From NCBI RefSeq assembly GCF_015476655.1, contig NZ_JABFHF010000009.1:124001-188000 (forward strand): a stretch of 64,000 bases of DNA, read 5' to 3'. This stretch comes from Aquiflexum lacus. GTDB taxonomy: Bacteria; Bacteroidota; Bacteroidia; Cytophagales; Cyclobacteriaceae. A model generated the notes under the pieces. That model was not told where the DNA came from, did no database searches, and saw only the letters and a program-made list of their open reading frames with translations. Shown here piece by piece: positions 54,707-63,745 of the stretch. The position numbers and the translations under genes were made by a program. Each line of letters starts with the position of its first letter. The first letter of the stretch is position 1.

Positions 54707-56995
54707 ATGGAAAAAAGATTTACCATACTGATTTTTGTTTGTTTGATCGCAGTTTCGTCCTGCGGGGTAAAGAAGTTTATTCCTGAGGGTGAAAGTCTCT
54801 ACACTGGATCTGAACTGATTTTGGATTCAGACCTGTCAAAACGTGAACTTTCATCCTTAGAAAATGACTTGGAATCTTTGATCAAACCTGAGCCCAACGG
54901 AAAGATTCTAGGTGTACGATTTGGGCTGTGGGCTCATTATAAAGGGAACAAAGAAAAACCTGGATTTATAAACAGGTTTTTGAGCAGGAAATTTGGAGAA
55001 AAACCAGTTTATCTCAGCAATGTTCAGCCTGAACGGACAGGAAATATTCTTACCAACAGATTGGAGAACAAAGGATATTTTTTTGCAGAGGATAATTATG
55101 AAATTTTGGAAAAAGGAAAATTTTCCGGTATTGAATATACTTTAAAATTTGGGGAGGCCTATCGTTTGGAAACATTAGAGCTCCTTGGTGATTCATTGGA
55201 AATTATTCAGGAAATTGACCTTGCCAAAACCACTTTGACAAAAGGTACAAGACTTGATTTGGATGCCCTGAAAAAGGAAAGAGAAAGGATTGACGAACAG
55301 CTTAAAGCCAAAGGTTATTACAACTTTAACTCTAATCTGCTGATTTTTGAGGCTGATACGAATCAATATGATGATCGCAAATTTGACTTATATCTCAGGC
55401 TTAAAAGTAATACTCCCATAAAATCCACTTATCCTTACACGATCAAGCATATCCACGTTTTTCCTAATTATGCTATCAATACGGATATCACAGATGCAGA
55501 CACAGTCAATGTCAAAGGTATCGATATCATTCAAGAAGGTGAGGTTTTTAAACCCCATCTGTTGGAACAATACGTTCTTTTCAAAAAAGGTAATAAATAT
55601 AACCCAACTACCTCGAGATTGACCTCGAATAGACTCTCCTCCATTGGTAATTTCAGGTATGTCAATATTTCATTTGATGAAATAGATTCTGTCCGATCAG
55701 AGGATGGTACTTATCCATTGGATGCTAGGATTTTATTGTCTCCGCTAAATGAAAGAGCCCTGAGGGCAGAAATTCAAGCAGTGACCAAATCCAATAGTTT
55801 TGTTGGACCGGCTTTGATGTTGAGCTACCAAAACAGAAATATTTTCAAAGGTGGAGAATTGCTGGGTTTGACAGCCTCATTTGGATATGAACAACAAATA
55901 TTATCAGGAGATAGAGAAGGCTTGAGGTCTATTGAATTGGGTTTGCAAGGTTCGTTGATCTTTCCAAGGGTGATTTTCCCTGTACCAATCATGAATCGTT
56001 TCAGATATTCAATTCCGAAAACCAAAATAAGTACGGGATTTGAATATCAAAACAGAACTGACCTATATCTACTCAATTCATATAATGCTTCATTTGGTTA
56101 TTTCTGGAATGTGAACAGGTTTGTTTACCATGAATTCAATCCCATCAGTCTAAGTGTGGTCAACTTGGTGAACACTACTCCTAAGTTTGATGAAATCTTG
56201 GATTCCAATCCATTTCTAAGAAGGAGTTTTGAACAGCAGTTTATTTCCGGAATGAATTATACCTTTAATTTCAATCAACTCGTGGATGAGGAAAGAAAAA
56301 ACTCCATCTTTTTTGCGACCTCAGTTGATTTCGCCGGTAATTTATTTAAAGGAATTAATACCCTATTAGATACACAAAATCCCGGTTTTGTATTCGGTCT
56401 CGAATACGCACAATATGTCAAAGGGGAGATCGACCTGAGATACTATCATAAAGTAACACCTGAGAATGTAATCGTGACAAGACTTTTTGCAGGAACGGGT
56501 ATTCCTTTGGGCAATTCAGTTTCTTTGCCATTTGTCAAGCAGTTTTTTTCCGGTGGACCTAGAAGTGTTAGGGCTTTTAGGATCAGGTCATTGGGCCCAG
56601 GTACCTTCATCCCTGAAGGATTCGAAACGGGAGGCTTTTTTGACCAAGCAGGTGATATCCGATTGGAGGGGAATATCGAATATAGGTTTCCATTCAACAA
56701 ATATTTAAAAGGTGCTTTTTTTGTTGATGCAGGCAACGTATGGTTATACAATGAAAATGACGCGCTACCCGGTGGAAGGTTCTCATCCAAATGGGTGGAG
56801 GAATTAGGAGTAGGGGCTGGTTTTGGTTTGAGAATCGATATTCAATTGTTCGTATTGCGCTTTGACTTGGCATTACCTGCCAGAAAGCCTTGGTTACCCG
56901 AAAACGAAAGGTGGCTGGATAGTTTCAATTTCAGGAGTTCTGAATGGAGGAGACAGAATATGGTTTTGAATTTTGCTATAGGCTATCCTTTCTAG
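54707..56995 (+). CDS. tamL: TamL, Omp85 family outer membrane lipoprotein
   Basis: A 762-residue BamA/TamA family protein that in Bacteroidota bears a lipoprotein signal (LIAVSSCGVK, Cys19), the mark of TamL. POTRA-like repeats run to about residue 370 (FGEAYRLETLELLGDSLEII, IDEQLKAKGYYNF). The 16-strand barrel follows, with the Omp85 motif region SGGPRSVRAFRIRSLGPG (the VRGF/Y-type loop 6 motif is VRAFR here). It ends in VLNFAIGYPF with a final aromatic. Cotranscribed with tamB (2-nt gap), so the pair is a complete Tam system. Confidence 0.92.
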   Translation: MEKRFTILIFVCLIAVSSCGVKKFIPEGESLYTGSELILDSDLSKRELSSLENDLESLIKPEPNGKILGVRFGLWAHYKGNKEKPGFINRFLSRKFGEKPVYLSNVQPERTGNILTNRLENKGYFFAEDNYEILEKGKFSGIEYTLKFGEAYRLETLELLGDSLEIIQEIDLAKTTLTKGTRLDLDALKKERERIDEQLKAKGYYNFNSNLLIFEADTNQYDDRKFDLYLRLKSNTPIKSTYPYTIKHIHVFPNYAINTDITDADTVNVKGIDIIQEGEVFKPHLLEQYVLFKKGNKYNPTTSRLTSNRLSSIGNFRYVNISFDEIDSVRSEDGTYPLDARILLSPLNERALRAEIQAVTKSNSFVGPALMLSYQNRNIFKGGELLGLTASFGYEQQILSGDREGLRSIELGLQGSLIFPRVIFPVPIMNRFRYSIPKTKISTGFEYQNRTDLYLLNSYNASFGYFWNVNRFVYHEFNPISLSVVNLVNTTPKFDEILDSNPFLRRSFEQQFISGMNYTFNFNQLVDEERKNSIFFATSVDFAGNLFKGINTLLDTQNPGFVFGLEYAQYVKGEIDLRYYHKVTPENVIVTRLFAGTGIPLGNSVSLPFVKQFFSGGPRSVRAFRIRSLGPGTFIPEGFETGGFFDQAGDIRLEGNIEYRFPFNKYLKGAFFVDAGNVWLYNENDALPGGRFSSKWVEELGVGAGFGLRIDIQLFVLRFDLALPARKPWLPENERWLDSFNFRSSEWRRQNMVLNFAIGYPF

Positions 56996-57027
56996 GATAT
57001 CTCCTTAAACCTCCTGAAGGTATATCC
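56995..57027. terminator. Weak hairpin between tamL and M28 peptidase genes
   Basis: GGATATCTCCTT (56995-57006) and AAGGTATATCC (57017-57027) form an imperfect stem between two converging genes. No T-run, so only a weak terminator candidate. Confidence 0.3.
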
Positions 57028-57091
57028 ATGGATCAGGATGACATAATCATATTTACTTCGGATAATTTTGTAATTATTCCAACAACCTATT

Positions 57092-58441
57092 TTATCGGGT
57101 AATCGGCTGTGGAAAAATAGCCATACTCTCATGACCTTTTTCACCTACTGACTGCACCGCAAAGAAATAATTGTCTTTCGAATAAGGAATGGTCAATGTA
57201 GTCTCTTCAGTATAGAATTTTCTTTCCCACATTGAAGAATCAGTTTCTCTCATCAAAACATAATAACCCTTGGCTTTTCCATTGGCAGGTGACTCCCATC
57301 TTAGGGTAGAAGTGTTACTGAGTCTTCTGACATCAATCCCGACACTCTGTGGCTCTGATGGGGCAGAGGCTAATGAAGCCAAAGAAGCTAAATTAATCCC
57401 TGTGATCTTTCTCATGTATTCAAAATCCACAAAATCAGGAAGATCTCCATATTGGATTCCATTTTCAACCCTGACATTCTCATGTTGGTGATAATAATTT
57501 TCATTCATTTCACAGACCCTGATTGCTGTAAAACCTTCCCTTGCAAATGGAGTATGGTCACCACCTCTCAGAAATCTATCATTTCTGTACACCAATTTTA
57601 CCTCCAATTGATCCACATATCTTTCACCGACTTCTTTCATGTATCTGGCCAGCTGTCTTGACTTGCTGTCATTTTCCCCGTTGGTATAGCGTCTTATAGC
57701 AGCCATTTGCTCGTTCTCCGCGGCAGGTACTCCTTCTGAAAAAATCCGGACTCTTGTGTTGTCGTTGATATTGGTTTGAGATGAATGGCTGTTGCCAATC
57801 ATGTCATTGTTGAGCATGGCAACCAGATTCCAATTTTCTTTTTTGGCTTTCTCTGCGAGGTATGCAGCTCCTTTTAGGCCTTGTTCTTCACCTGATACGA
57901 TTACAAAAATAATGGTGGCCGAGAATGATTTTTTGGACATGATTTTGGCCAATTCAATGACAGCTGCAACTCCCGAACCATCATCATTTGCTCCTGGAGC
58001 ATCAATTTCATTATCCATAACACCCAATGCTCTGCTATCAATATGGGCTGAAATGAGGAAAATCCTATTATCATTTGGGTCAGTTCCTTTTAAGGTAGCC
58101 ATTACATTGCCCAGCTTACTGTCAGTAGGGATTCTTCTTCCATCAGCAGGAATGATAAAAGTATCGATATAAGAAGTTAATCTTCCTTTGGAATCAGCTT
58201 CAAATGACTTGAAGTGATCGAGGACATAATTTTGCGAAGCCAGAATTCCTTCATTGGGGTTGTCAGCACTTAAGGTATGTCTAGTCCTGAAATCGGCTAA
58301 TTCCCTGACATATTTTTCAAGACTTTCCGCTGATACTTCAGAAACCATTTTATCTATGGCTGCGTCTCTATGAATTATTTGGGTCTGGGCATTAGCCAGG
58401 TTTAACTGCAAAAGGGCGATAAAGAGTAAAATTCTTTTCAT
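57092..58441 (-). CDS. M28 family zinc aminopeptidase, exported
   Basis: A 449-residue exported metallopeptidase. Signal peptide ILLFIALLQLNLANAQ. Peptidase M28 core: ISAHIDSRALG (first zinc His), GANDDGSGVAAVIELA (bridging Asp), VSGEEQGLKGAAYLA (Glu base/zinc), MIGNSHS, and GDHTPFAREGFTAIRV with the last zinc His. A C-terminal fibronectin-like module follows at about 370-449 (SNTSTLRWESPANGKAKGYY). It probably degrades peptides in the periplasm or outside. It is a single minus-strand gene, divergent from the DinB-like gene. Confidence 0.92.
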   Translation of the reverse strand: MKRILLFIALLQLNLANAQTQIIHRDAAIDKMVSEVSAESLEKYVRELADFRTRHTLSADNPNEGILASQNYVLDHFKSFEADSKGRLTSYIDTFIIPADGRRIPTDSKLGNVMATLKGTDPNDNRIFLISAHIDSRALGVMDNEIDAPGANDDGSGVAAVIELAKIMSKKSFSATIIFVIVSGEEQGLKGAAYLAEKAKKENWNLVAMLNNDMIGNSHSSQTNINDNTRVRIFSEGVPAAENEQMAAIRRYTNGENDSKSRQLARYMKEVGERYVDQLEVKLVYRNDRFLRGGDHTPFAREGFTAIRVCEMNENYYHQHENVRVENGIQYGDLPDFVDFEYMRKITGINLASLASLASAPSEPQSVGIDVRRLSNTSTLRWESPANGKAKGYYVLMRETDSSMWERKFYTEETTLTIPYSKDNYFFAVQSVGEKGHESMAIFPQPITR

Positions 58442-58509
58442 TTATGGGATTGGTGAAGGTGAAAGCTTTAAATTTACCTGTAGGATGATTCAATTTAAAC
58501 CAATATTAC

Positions 58510-59037
58510 ATGAATGAAATATTAATTCCTCAAGAAGGTGAATATGGGCAATTTTATGAAGGCTATATTTCTTGGGTCAAAGGTAAAGATATCCAAAAGT
58601 TATTACTCTCCCAGATTGAGGAGATTAGGGGGATTTATGAGAAAATGGGTGAGGAAAAGAGTAACCATGCCTATGCTGTAGGTAAATGGACAGCCAAGGA
58701 GCTGTTGGGGCATATCACGGATACCGATCGGTTGATGAGCTTTAGGGCCTTGTGTTTTGCAAGAGGGGAAAAAGCCGCATTACCCGGATTTGATCAAGAT
58801 GAATATGTCAAAACGGCAAATTTTAATTCCATTTCTTTAACAAGGTTATTAGAGGATTTTGAAATGTCAAGGTATGCCATTACCTCACTCTTGAATTCAC
58901 TACCGGTTGAATCTTTGAAAAACACCGGTATCGCCAATGAAACTGTCGTAAGTGTCAGGGCTTTGTACAACATCATTCCGGGCCATACCCAACATCATTT
59001 AAATATATTGAGAGAAAAATATCTCAGGGAAAAGTAA
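58510..59037 (+). CDS. DinB-like (four-helix bundle) family protein
   Basis: A 175-residue protein of the DinB/YfiT-like superfamily. Typical features: KWTAKELLGHITDTDRLMSF with a first metal-binding His, LPGFDQDEYVKTANFNS, and the C-terminal HTQHHLNILREKYL with two more His. These form the usual three-His nickel/zinc site. Such proteins are often thiol-dependent transferases or hydrolases; no substrate is known. Divergent from the peptidase and 87 nt ahead of the next gene. Confidence 0.88.
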   Translation: MNEILIPQEGEYGQFYEGYISWVKGKDIQKLLLSQIEEIRGIYEKMGEEKSNHAYAVGKWTAKELLGHITDTDRLMSFRALCFARGEKAALPGFDQDEYVKTANFNSISLTRLLEDFEMSRYAITSLLNSLPVESLKNTGIANETVVSVRALYNIIPGHTQHHLNILREKYLREK

Positions 59038-59083
59038 AAATAATTTAGTTAGCAAATAAATTAATTAATCTCTCATTTTAGGT

Positions 59084-59091
59084 TAATTTTG
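59084..59091 (+). promoter_or_regulatory. -7 box of the 59125 gene
   Basis: A perfect TAATTTTG, 33 nt before ATG 59125. The in-frame TTG at 59089 is part of this box, so it is not a start codon. Confidence 0.5.
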
Positions 59092-59124
59092 CTGAATTTA
59101 TCTAAATCAAATATTTTACAAATT

Positions 59125-60795
59125 ATGCAAAGAACAAGAGCACAGGAATCCAGGGCGGCCATCGAGAAACTATACATTACCATGAGACATCTTTTTATGA
59201 GAGGGTCTTATAAGCCAATGGGGGTTTCAGGGGAGTCTTTGGTGGATTCACTTTTGGTGTTGAGTCCTGAGATATATGGATTATTATCACAAGACGAAAA
59301 AATTGAGTTGGATGGACTTTTATATGTGATGGAACGTCTTCCACGAGGTATTGAAGAATGCAGGTATATCCGATTGATCAGCAGAGAAGGCTATGAAAAC
59401 TCAAATTTTCTTGCAATTGTTCCTGCCAAAAGAAAGAGGAACTGTTATCGGGTAGATCAGGATCAAATGTACGTGGAGATGACACGTGGGCGATCAGATA
59501 TTTATGATATCCTAACCCATCTGACGTTTTTGTATATAGAGGCTGAAAAAATCAAATCCAACAGTACGGATACCAAGGGGAGATTTGACCTTAATTGGGA
59601 AATGCTTTCCAAGATTGTCCAAAAGGAAGAGAGAGGAGATGAAATAGATCAGGAAGTAGCCTGTTCTTATTTAAGTCATGTGATTGGAAGGACTTTTGAT
59701 GAGACCCATGCTGCAGTTGTCAAATTTGAAGAATCCCCTCATACCAGCAGTCTTTTTTCCATCGTTTACCATATGGGTAAATTGGCAATGGATGAAGTTT
59801 TTGAGGGAAAGGATAGGGAGATTTCATTTTCTTCCACCTTGAGGCAGCGGGTAGGTCATCATGTATATGGTGAACTTTGGGCCAATAAGATCAAATCGGT
59901 ATTGTTTGAGGAAGGATTGATTGACCGACCGATACATATTGTTTCGGCTAATCTCCATAGTTTTCTCAATACCATTTATGGGTATCAGGCTTTGGGATTG
60001 ACTTCATTTGCACAGATTGAAAAAGTGGCTTTAGATATCAGTGTGGGTGCCAAAAACAACAAAAAGAAAGATATCTTAAATTATGCCCAGAAAAACGGAT
60101 TTATTGAGATTCATGATGAATCCGGTACCAATATTAACGTACAGGTTTTTGATACGGCAAGAATGTCCAAAGAAACAATTCTTCCAGGCTTGAAAATTTC
60201 GGATGGAAAAAAGAAGAAGCCTATCATACTTGTCATGGATTATGCCTTTGGAGAACAAGCGTATGAGTGTTTTGATGAATTGTTGAAGCCATTTGAAACC
60301 ATGGAAGGCAAAAGTTATCCTTTGGATGTACTTTCCGCCTCGATTATGGGTAAGGCAGGGATTCTAACAGGGAACAAGGGGGATATCATGATTCCTGACA
60401 GTCATGTGTTTGAAGGAACTGCTGACAATTATCCTTTTAAAAATGAATTAAAAATAGATGACTTTGACGGTCACGATATGGGTGTATATCAAGGGACAAT
60501 GTTCACTGTGTTGGGAACTTCTTTACAGAACAAAGATGTGTTGAGTTATTTGATGGAGTCATCATGGAAGGCCATCGGACTTGAGATGGAGGGTGCTCAT
60601 TATCAAAAAGCCATTCAAAGTGAGAGTAGAATCCGTCAGAGCATCAGGAAAAATGTGAAAGTGCTTTATGCATATTACGCATCTGATAATCCTTTGGAAA
60701 CAGGAAGTACCCTAGCCTCGGGAGCTTTGGGTATGGATGGGGTCAAACCAACTTACCTGATCACTTACAAGATTCTTGAGAAAATATTCAATTAA
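59125..60795 (+). CDS. Uncharacterised protein with nucleoside phosphorylase/AMP nucleosidase-like C-terminus (DUF6909-type)
   Basis: A 556-residue cytosolic protein; I believe it belongs to a Bacteroidota family called DUF6909, without known function. The N-terminal half (about 1-330) is helical and unfamiliar. The C-terminal half shows the marks of a purine phosphorylase fold: GKAGILTGNKGDIMIP near 409-424, YQGTMFTVLGTSLQNKD near 455, GLEMEGAH at 485-492 (cf. the MEG/MES ribose-binding motif), and YYASDNPLETGSTLASG near 518 (cf. SDKPLHGEIKLPG of E. coli Amn). An AMP-nucleosidase-like role is my inference. It is transcribed alone and ends at a good terminator. Confidence 0.75.
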   Translation: MQRTRAQESRAAIEKLYITMRHLFMRGSYKPMGVSGESLVDSLLVLSPEIYGLLSQDEKIELDGLLYVMERLPRGIEECRYIRLISREGYENSNFLAIVPAKRKRNCYRVDQDQMYVEMTRGRSDIYDILTHLTFLYIEAEKIKSNSTDTKGRFDLNWEMLSKIVQKEERGDEIDQEVACSYLSHVIGRTFDETHAAVVKFEESPHTSSLFSIVYHMGKLAMDEVFEGKDREISFSSTLRQRVGHHVYGELWANKIKSVLFEEGLIDRPIHIVSANLHSFLNTIYGYQALGLTSFAQIEKVALDISVGAKNNKKKDILNYAQKNGFIEIHDESGTNINVQVFDTARMSKETILPGLKISDGKKKKPIILVMDYAFGEQAYECFDELLKPFETMEGKSYPLDVLSASIMGKAGILTGNKGDIMIPDSHVFEGTADNYPFKNELKIDDFDGHDMGVYQGTMFTVLGTSLQNKDVLSYLMESSWKAIGLEMEGAHYQKAIQSESRIRQSIRKNVKVLYAYYASDNPLETGSTLASGALGMDGVKPTYLITYKILEKIFN

Positions 60796-60837
60796 GACTA
60801 TAATTTGGAAATATTCTGATTTCCGGTCTGCCTACAG

Positions 60838-60875
60838 AATCTATGCTATTTTTTTAGCATAGATTTATTTTTTCA
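60838..60875 (+). terminator. Intrinsic terminator after the 59125 gene
   Basis: AATCTATGCTA (60838-60848) pairs perfectly with TAGCATAGATT (60855-60865), six-T loop, then a T-rich tail. Confidence 0.85.
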
Positions 60876-60988
60876 TTCTGTTTTTTAACTTACAATAGCC
60901 TGTGTTATTAATCATGGATAAATATGATATTCATCAGGTTTTTTATAGCTAATCCTTCTCAATTTTACATCATCAAACAAACAAAAAT

Positions 60989-61567
60989 ATGATGAAGCAG
61001 TACAGTATTTGGATCACAAGGATCGTAGTTTTTGCCCTTGTATTCGTAAGTTCACACGTATTTGCACAGGTAAAATATACATTGGCACCTACGTCAGAAA
61101 TGAAAATTTCCGGAGGCTCAACCCTACATGATTGGGACATGACTTCTACCTCGGCTACTGGGGAAGGACAATTTGTGATGGAAGGTAGCCAATTTAAAGG
61201 TATCAAGAGTTTAAGAGTCCAATTGGAAGCTGAAACTTTGAAAAGTGGTACAAGAGGTTTGGACAACAATGCCTACAAAGCATTGGATACCAAAAAGCAT
61301 CAAAATGTGGTTTTTACCTTAAAAGAAATCACTGGAAGTGGTAGCAGCTACCAAGCAAAAGGTGACTTTACCATTTCAGGAGTCACCAAATCAGCATCCT
61401 TTCCCGTAAAAATGACCCAATCAGGTGGAAATCTAACCTTTGAAGGAAGTTATGACACTAAGCTCACTAATTTCTCCATTGATCCCCCAACTGCCTTATT
61501 GGGCACAGTTAAAACAGACGACGAAATCACCATTTCATTTAAAACAAAATTTCAACCCTCAAAATAA
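60989..61567 (+). CDS. YceI family protein (first copy)
   Basis: A 192-residue periplasmic protein with signal peptide (IVVFALVFVSSHVFAQ). The YceI lipocalin-like domain follows: MKISGGSTLHDWDMTSTSAT, FKGIKSLRVQLEAETLKSG, ALDTKKHQNVVFTLKEIT, FTISGVTKSASFPVKMT. Family members bind isoprenoid or amphipathic lipids. First gene of a compact operon: porin-like gene 12 nt downstream and a second YceI gene behind it. Confidence 0.9.
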   Translation: MMKQYSIWITRIVVFALVFVSSHVFAQVKYTLAPTSEMKISGGSTLHDWDMTSTSATGEGQFVMEGSQFKGIKSLRVQLEAETLKSGTRGLDNNAYKALDTKKHQNVVFTLKEITGSGSSYQAKGDFTISGVTKSASFPVKMTQSGGNLTFEGSYDTKLTNFSIDPPTALLGTVKTDDEITISFKTKFQPSK

Positions 61568-61579
61568 TTCCCCACAACA

Positions 61580-62875
61580 ATGAAAAAGTACATAATTACA
61601 GCGATCGCTATAGTCGGATTGACATTTTCCGCATTAGCCCAAGGACTTCAAAGAGACGTTCAATTCTGGAGACCTTATGACCAAAGAGGTCTGAATATCT
61701 TTGAAACAGGAAAAGAAGATACGGTTGCCTTCGAAGGCATGAAAGTAAGAATCGGTGGACATTTTGCCCAACAGTGGCAAAGTCTTAGTCATCAAAATAC
61801 AGCCACGCCTGTGTTGAATGCAAACAATGTAAACGTCAATCAACTCATTGACATTGGTGCAGGTACCAACCTTGCGACTGCCAACCTTAACATTGACGTT
61901 GAATTGGCTGATGGTTTGAGATTGAACTTGATGACTTATCTTTCCTCAAGACACCACCCGGAAACTTGGGTAAAAGGCGGATACCTTCAAGTAGACAAAC
62001 TGGGCTTTTTAAATTTGGGCAACACAGATTGGTTTGACAAATACCTTACCGTCCGTGTCGGTCATATGGAAATCAACTATGGTGATGCACACTTTAGAAG
62101 ATCAGATAATGGCAATGCCATGTGGAACCCTTTTGTAGGAAACTATATCATGGACGCATTTACTACTGAAGTTGGTGGAGAAATCTTCTTCCAGAGCAAC
62201 GGATGGTTGGCCATGGCTTCTGTCACAGGTGGAGAAATCCAAGGTGGAGTTACTAATCCTGCCAACAGGAAACCAAGCTTTATCGGTAAATTTGGTTATG
62301 ACAAGAACCTGAATGATGATTTGAGAGTAAGGTTGACCGGTTCGGTATACACTACATCAGGTTCTCAGAATAACACGCTTTGGGGTGGAGATAGAGCAGG
62401 ATCGAGATATTATCTTGTCATGGAGAATACCCTTGCCAGTACAGCTGGAAACTTTACTTCCGGTAGGTTTAACCCAGGTCAAAGAAATAACATTACTGCC
62501 TTTGTATTCAATCCTTTCATCAAATTCCAAGGCTTAGAATTCTTCGGTAACTTTGAAAGATCAACTGGTAAAGCCAGGAATGAAACCGAGGACAGAACTT
62601 GGAATCAGACAGGTGCTGACTTAGTGTACAGATTTGGTGCCCATGAAAAATTCTATGTAGCTGGCAGGTATAACAAAGTCAGCGGTCCATTGGCCGGATC
62701 CGGACTTGAAGTAAGCCTTGACAGAATCCAAATTGGCGGAGGATGGTTTGTAACCAAGAATGTTCTTGCTAAATTGGAGTATGTTAGCCAAAATTATAAT
62801 GACTTTGCTGCAGCAGACAGATTCAACGGTGGTAGATTCAATGGTCTGATGATCGAAGGCGTGATAGGCTTCTAA
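61580..62875 (+). CDS. Putative outer membrane porin-like barrel
   Basis: A 431-residue protein with signal peptide (IITAIAIVGLTFSALAQ) and regular amphipathic beta strands ending in GLMIEGVIGF with a terminal Phe, the usual outer membrane barrel signature. Segments resemble phosphate-selective-porin-like proteins: MKVRIGGHFAQQWQSLSHQN, LNIDVELADGLRLNLMTYLS, VRVGHMEINYGDAHFRRSDN. I cannot name the substrate. It lies between two YceI genes with 12- and 13-nt gaps, so the three products probably act together. Confidence 0.75.
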   Translation: MKKYIITAIAIVGLTFSALAQGLQRDVQFWRPYDQRGLNIFETGKEDTVAFEGMKVRIGGHFAQQWQSLSHQNTATPVLNANNVNVNQLIDIGAGTNLATANLNIDVELADGLRLNLMTYLSSRHHPETWVKGGYLQVDKLGFLNLGNTDWFDKYLTVRVGHMEINYGDAHFRRSDNGNAMWNPFVGNYIMDAFTTEVGGEIFFQSNGWLAMASVTGGEIQGGVTNPANRKPSFIGKFGYDKNLNDDLRVRLTGSVYTTSGSQNNTLWGGDRAGSRYYLVMENTLASTAGNFTSGRFNPGQRNNITAFVFNPFIKFQGLEFFGNFERSTGKARNETEDRTWNQTGADLVYRFGAHEKFYVAGRYNKVSGPLAGSGLEVSLDRIQIGGGWFVTKNVLAKLEYVSQNYNDFAAADRFNGGRFNGLMIEGVIGF

Positions 62876-62888
62876 TCTAAAAATTCAA

Positions 62889-63413
62889 ATGCGTGTCCTT
62901 TTAATCCTTTTACTGATCCTTTTCAATCCTGACCTCAAAGAAAAAAGAGAAGTCATTGTCACCAAGAAAGTAATTACTGTAAGTGGACAGACTTCTATAG
63001 GCGGATTCAATTGTGATTATGCTAAAAATGGTTTAAAGGACACGCTTTATATTGATTATGATGATTTAAAAAAAGAATTGATTTTTGATATTCCCGTCCA
63101 AGATTTTTCATGTGGCAATTTTTTACTGAACAGAGATTTCAGGAAAACCATTAAGGCAGAACAATTTCCAACTGCAAAAGTCAAAGTTAGGAACCTGCAG
63201 TCCAATTATGGACATTATACTTGTGATCTTTCAGTTGATTTGGTTGGAAAAACACTTCACTTCCCGGCCTTGGTTTTAAAAAGGACTCCTGCAGGTGTTT
63301 CAGGTAATTTAATTTTAAGCTTTGAAGAATTGGCATTGGAAACCCCCAAAAAAATGGGAGGACTGATTAAAGTTGAAGAAGCACTTCATTTGGAGATACA
63401 GCTTGGATTTTAA
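62889..63413 (+). CDS. YceI family protein (second, divergent copy)
   Basis: A 174-residue protein with a hydrophobic N-terminus (VLLILLLILFNP). A YceI-like domain follows: VITVSGQTSIGGFNCDY, FDIPVQDFSCGNFLLNRDFR, IKAEQFPTAKVKVRNLQ, and a last strand HLEIQLGF. It differs strongly from the copy at 60989 and carries cysteines (e.g. FNCDY, FSCGN, YTCDL) that the first copy lacks. Whether the N-terminus is a cleaved signal is unclear. Third gene of the YceI-porin-YceI operon. Confidence 0.8.
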   Translation: MRVLLILLLILFNPDLKEKREVIVTKKVITVSGQTSIGGFNCDYAKNGLKDTLYIDYDDLKKELIFDIPVQDFSCGNFLLNRDFRKTIKAEQFPTAKVKVRNLQSNYGHYTCDLSVDLVGKTLHFPALVLKRTPAGVSGNLILSFEELALETPKKMGGLIKVEEALHLEIQLGF

Positions 63414-63646
63414 TGTGTTTTTTTTAGGTTCTTCTCGGCGTTCCTCTAACAAGTATTTCTAAAGCTTTTTTATTTTCCTATTACTGTTCAATTTGTTACT
63501 TCAGAGCAAACATCCATCTTTTCAAACTATATCCAAAAACTCCCTGATGTAAAAATTTCATCAAAACCATTTATTCAATAATTTATACAATTTCCTATGA
63601 TTTGTGTAATAAATACAATTACCTGATTCATAGCTTTATGGGAAGG

Positions 63647-63696
63647 TGACAATTGTCATTGAATGCAACCATTGAGACTTTTAGCGGTCCAATGGT
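63647..63696 (+). promoter_or_regulatory. Palindromes upstream of alcohol dehydrogenase (operator candidates)
   Basis: A perfect 12-bp palindrome TGACAATTGTCA at 63647-63658, and an inverted repeat ACCATTG (63668-63674) / CAATGGT (63690-63696). Just downstream TAGCTTTA at 63701-63708 is one base off the -7 box. A regulator binding here is plausible. The rest of the gap 63414-63646 shows no gene. Confidence 0.35.
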
Positions 63697-63745
63697 CATT
63701 TAGCTTTACACAAAAATTAACTATCAATTTTTAAAATGTAACATT

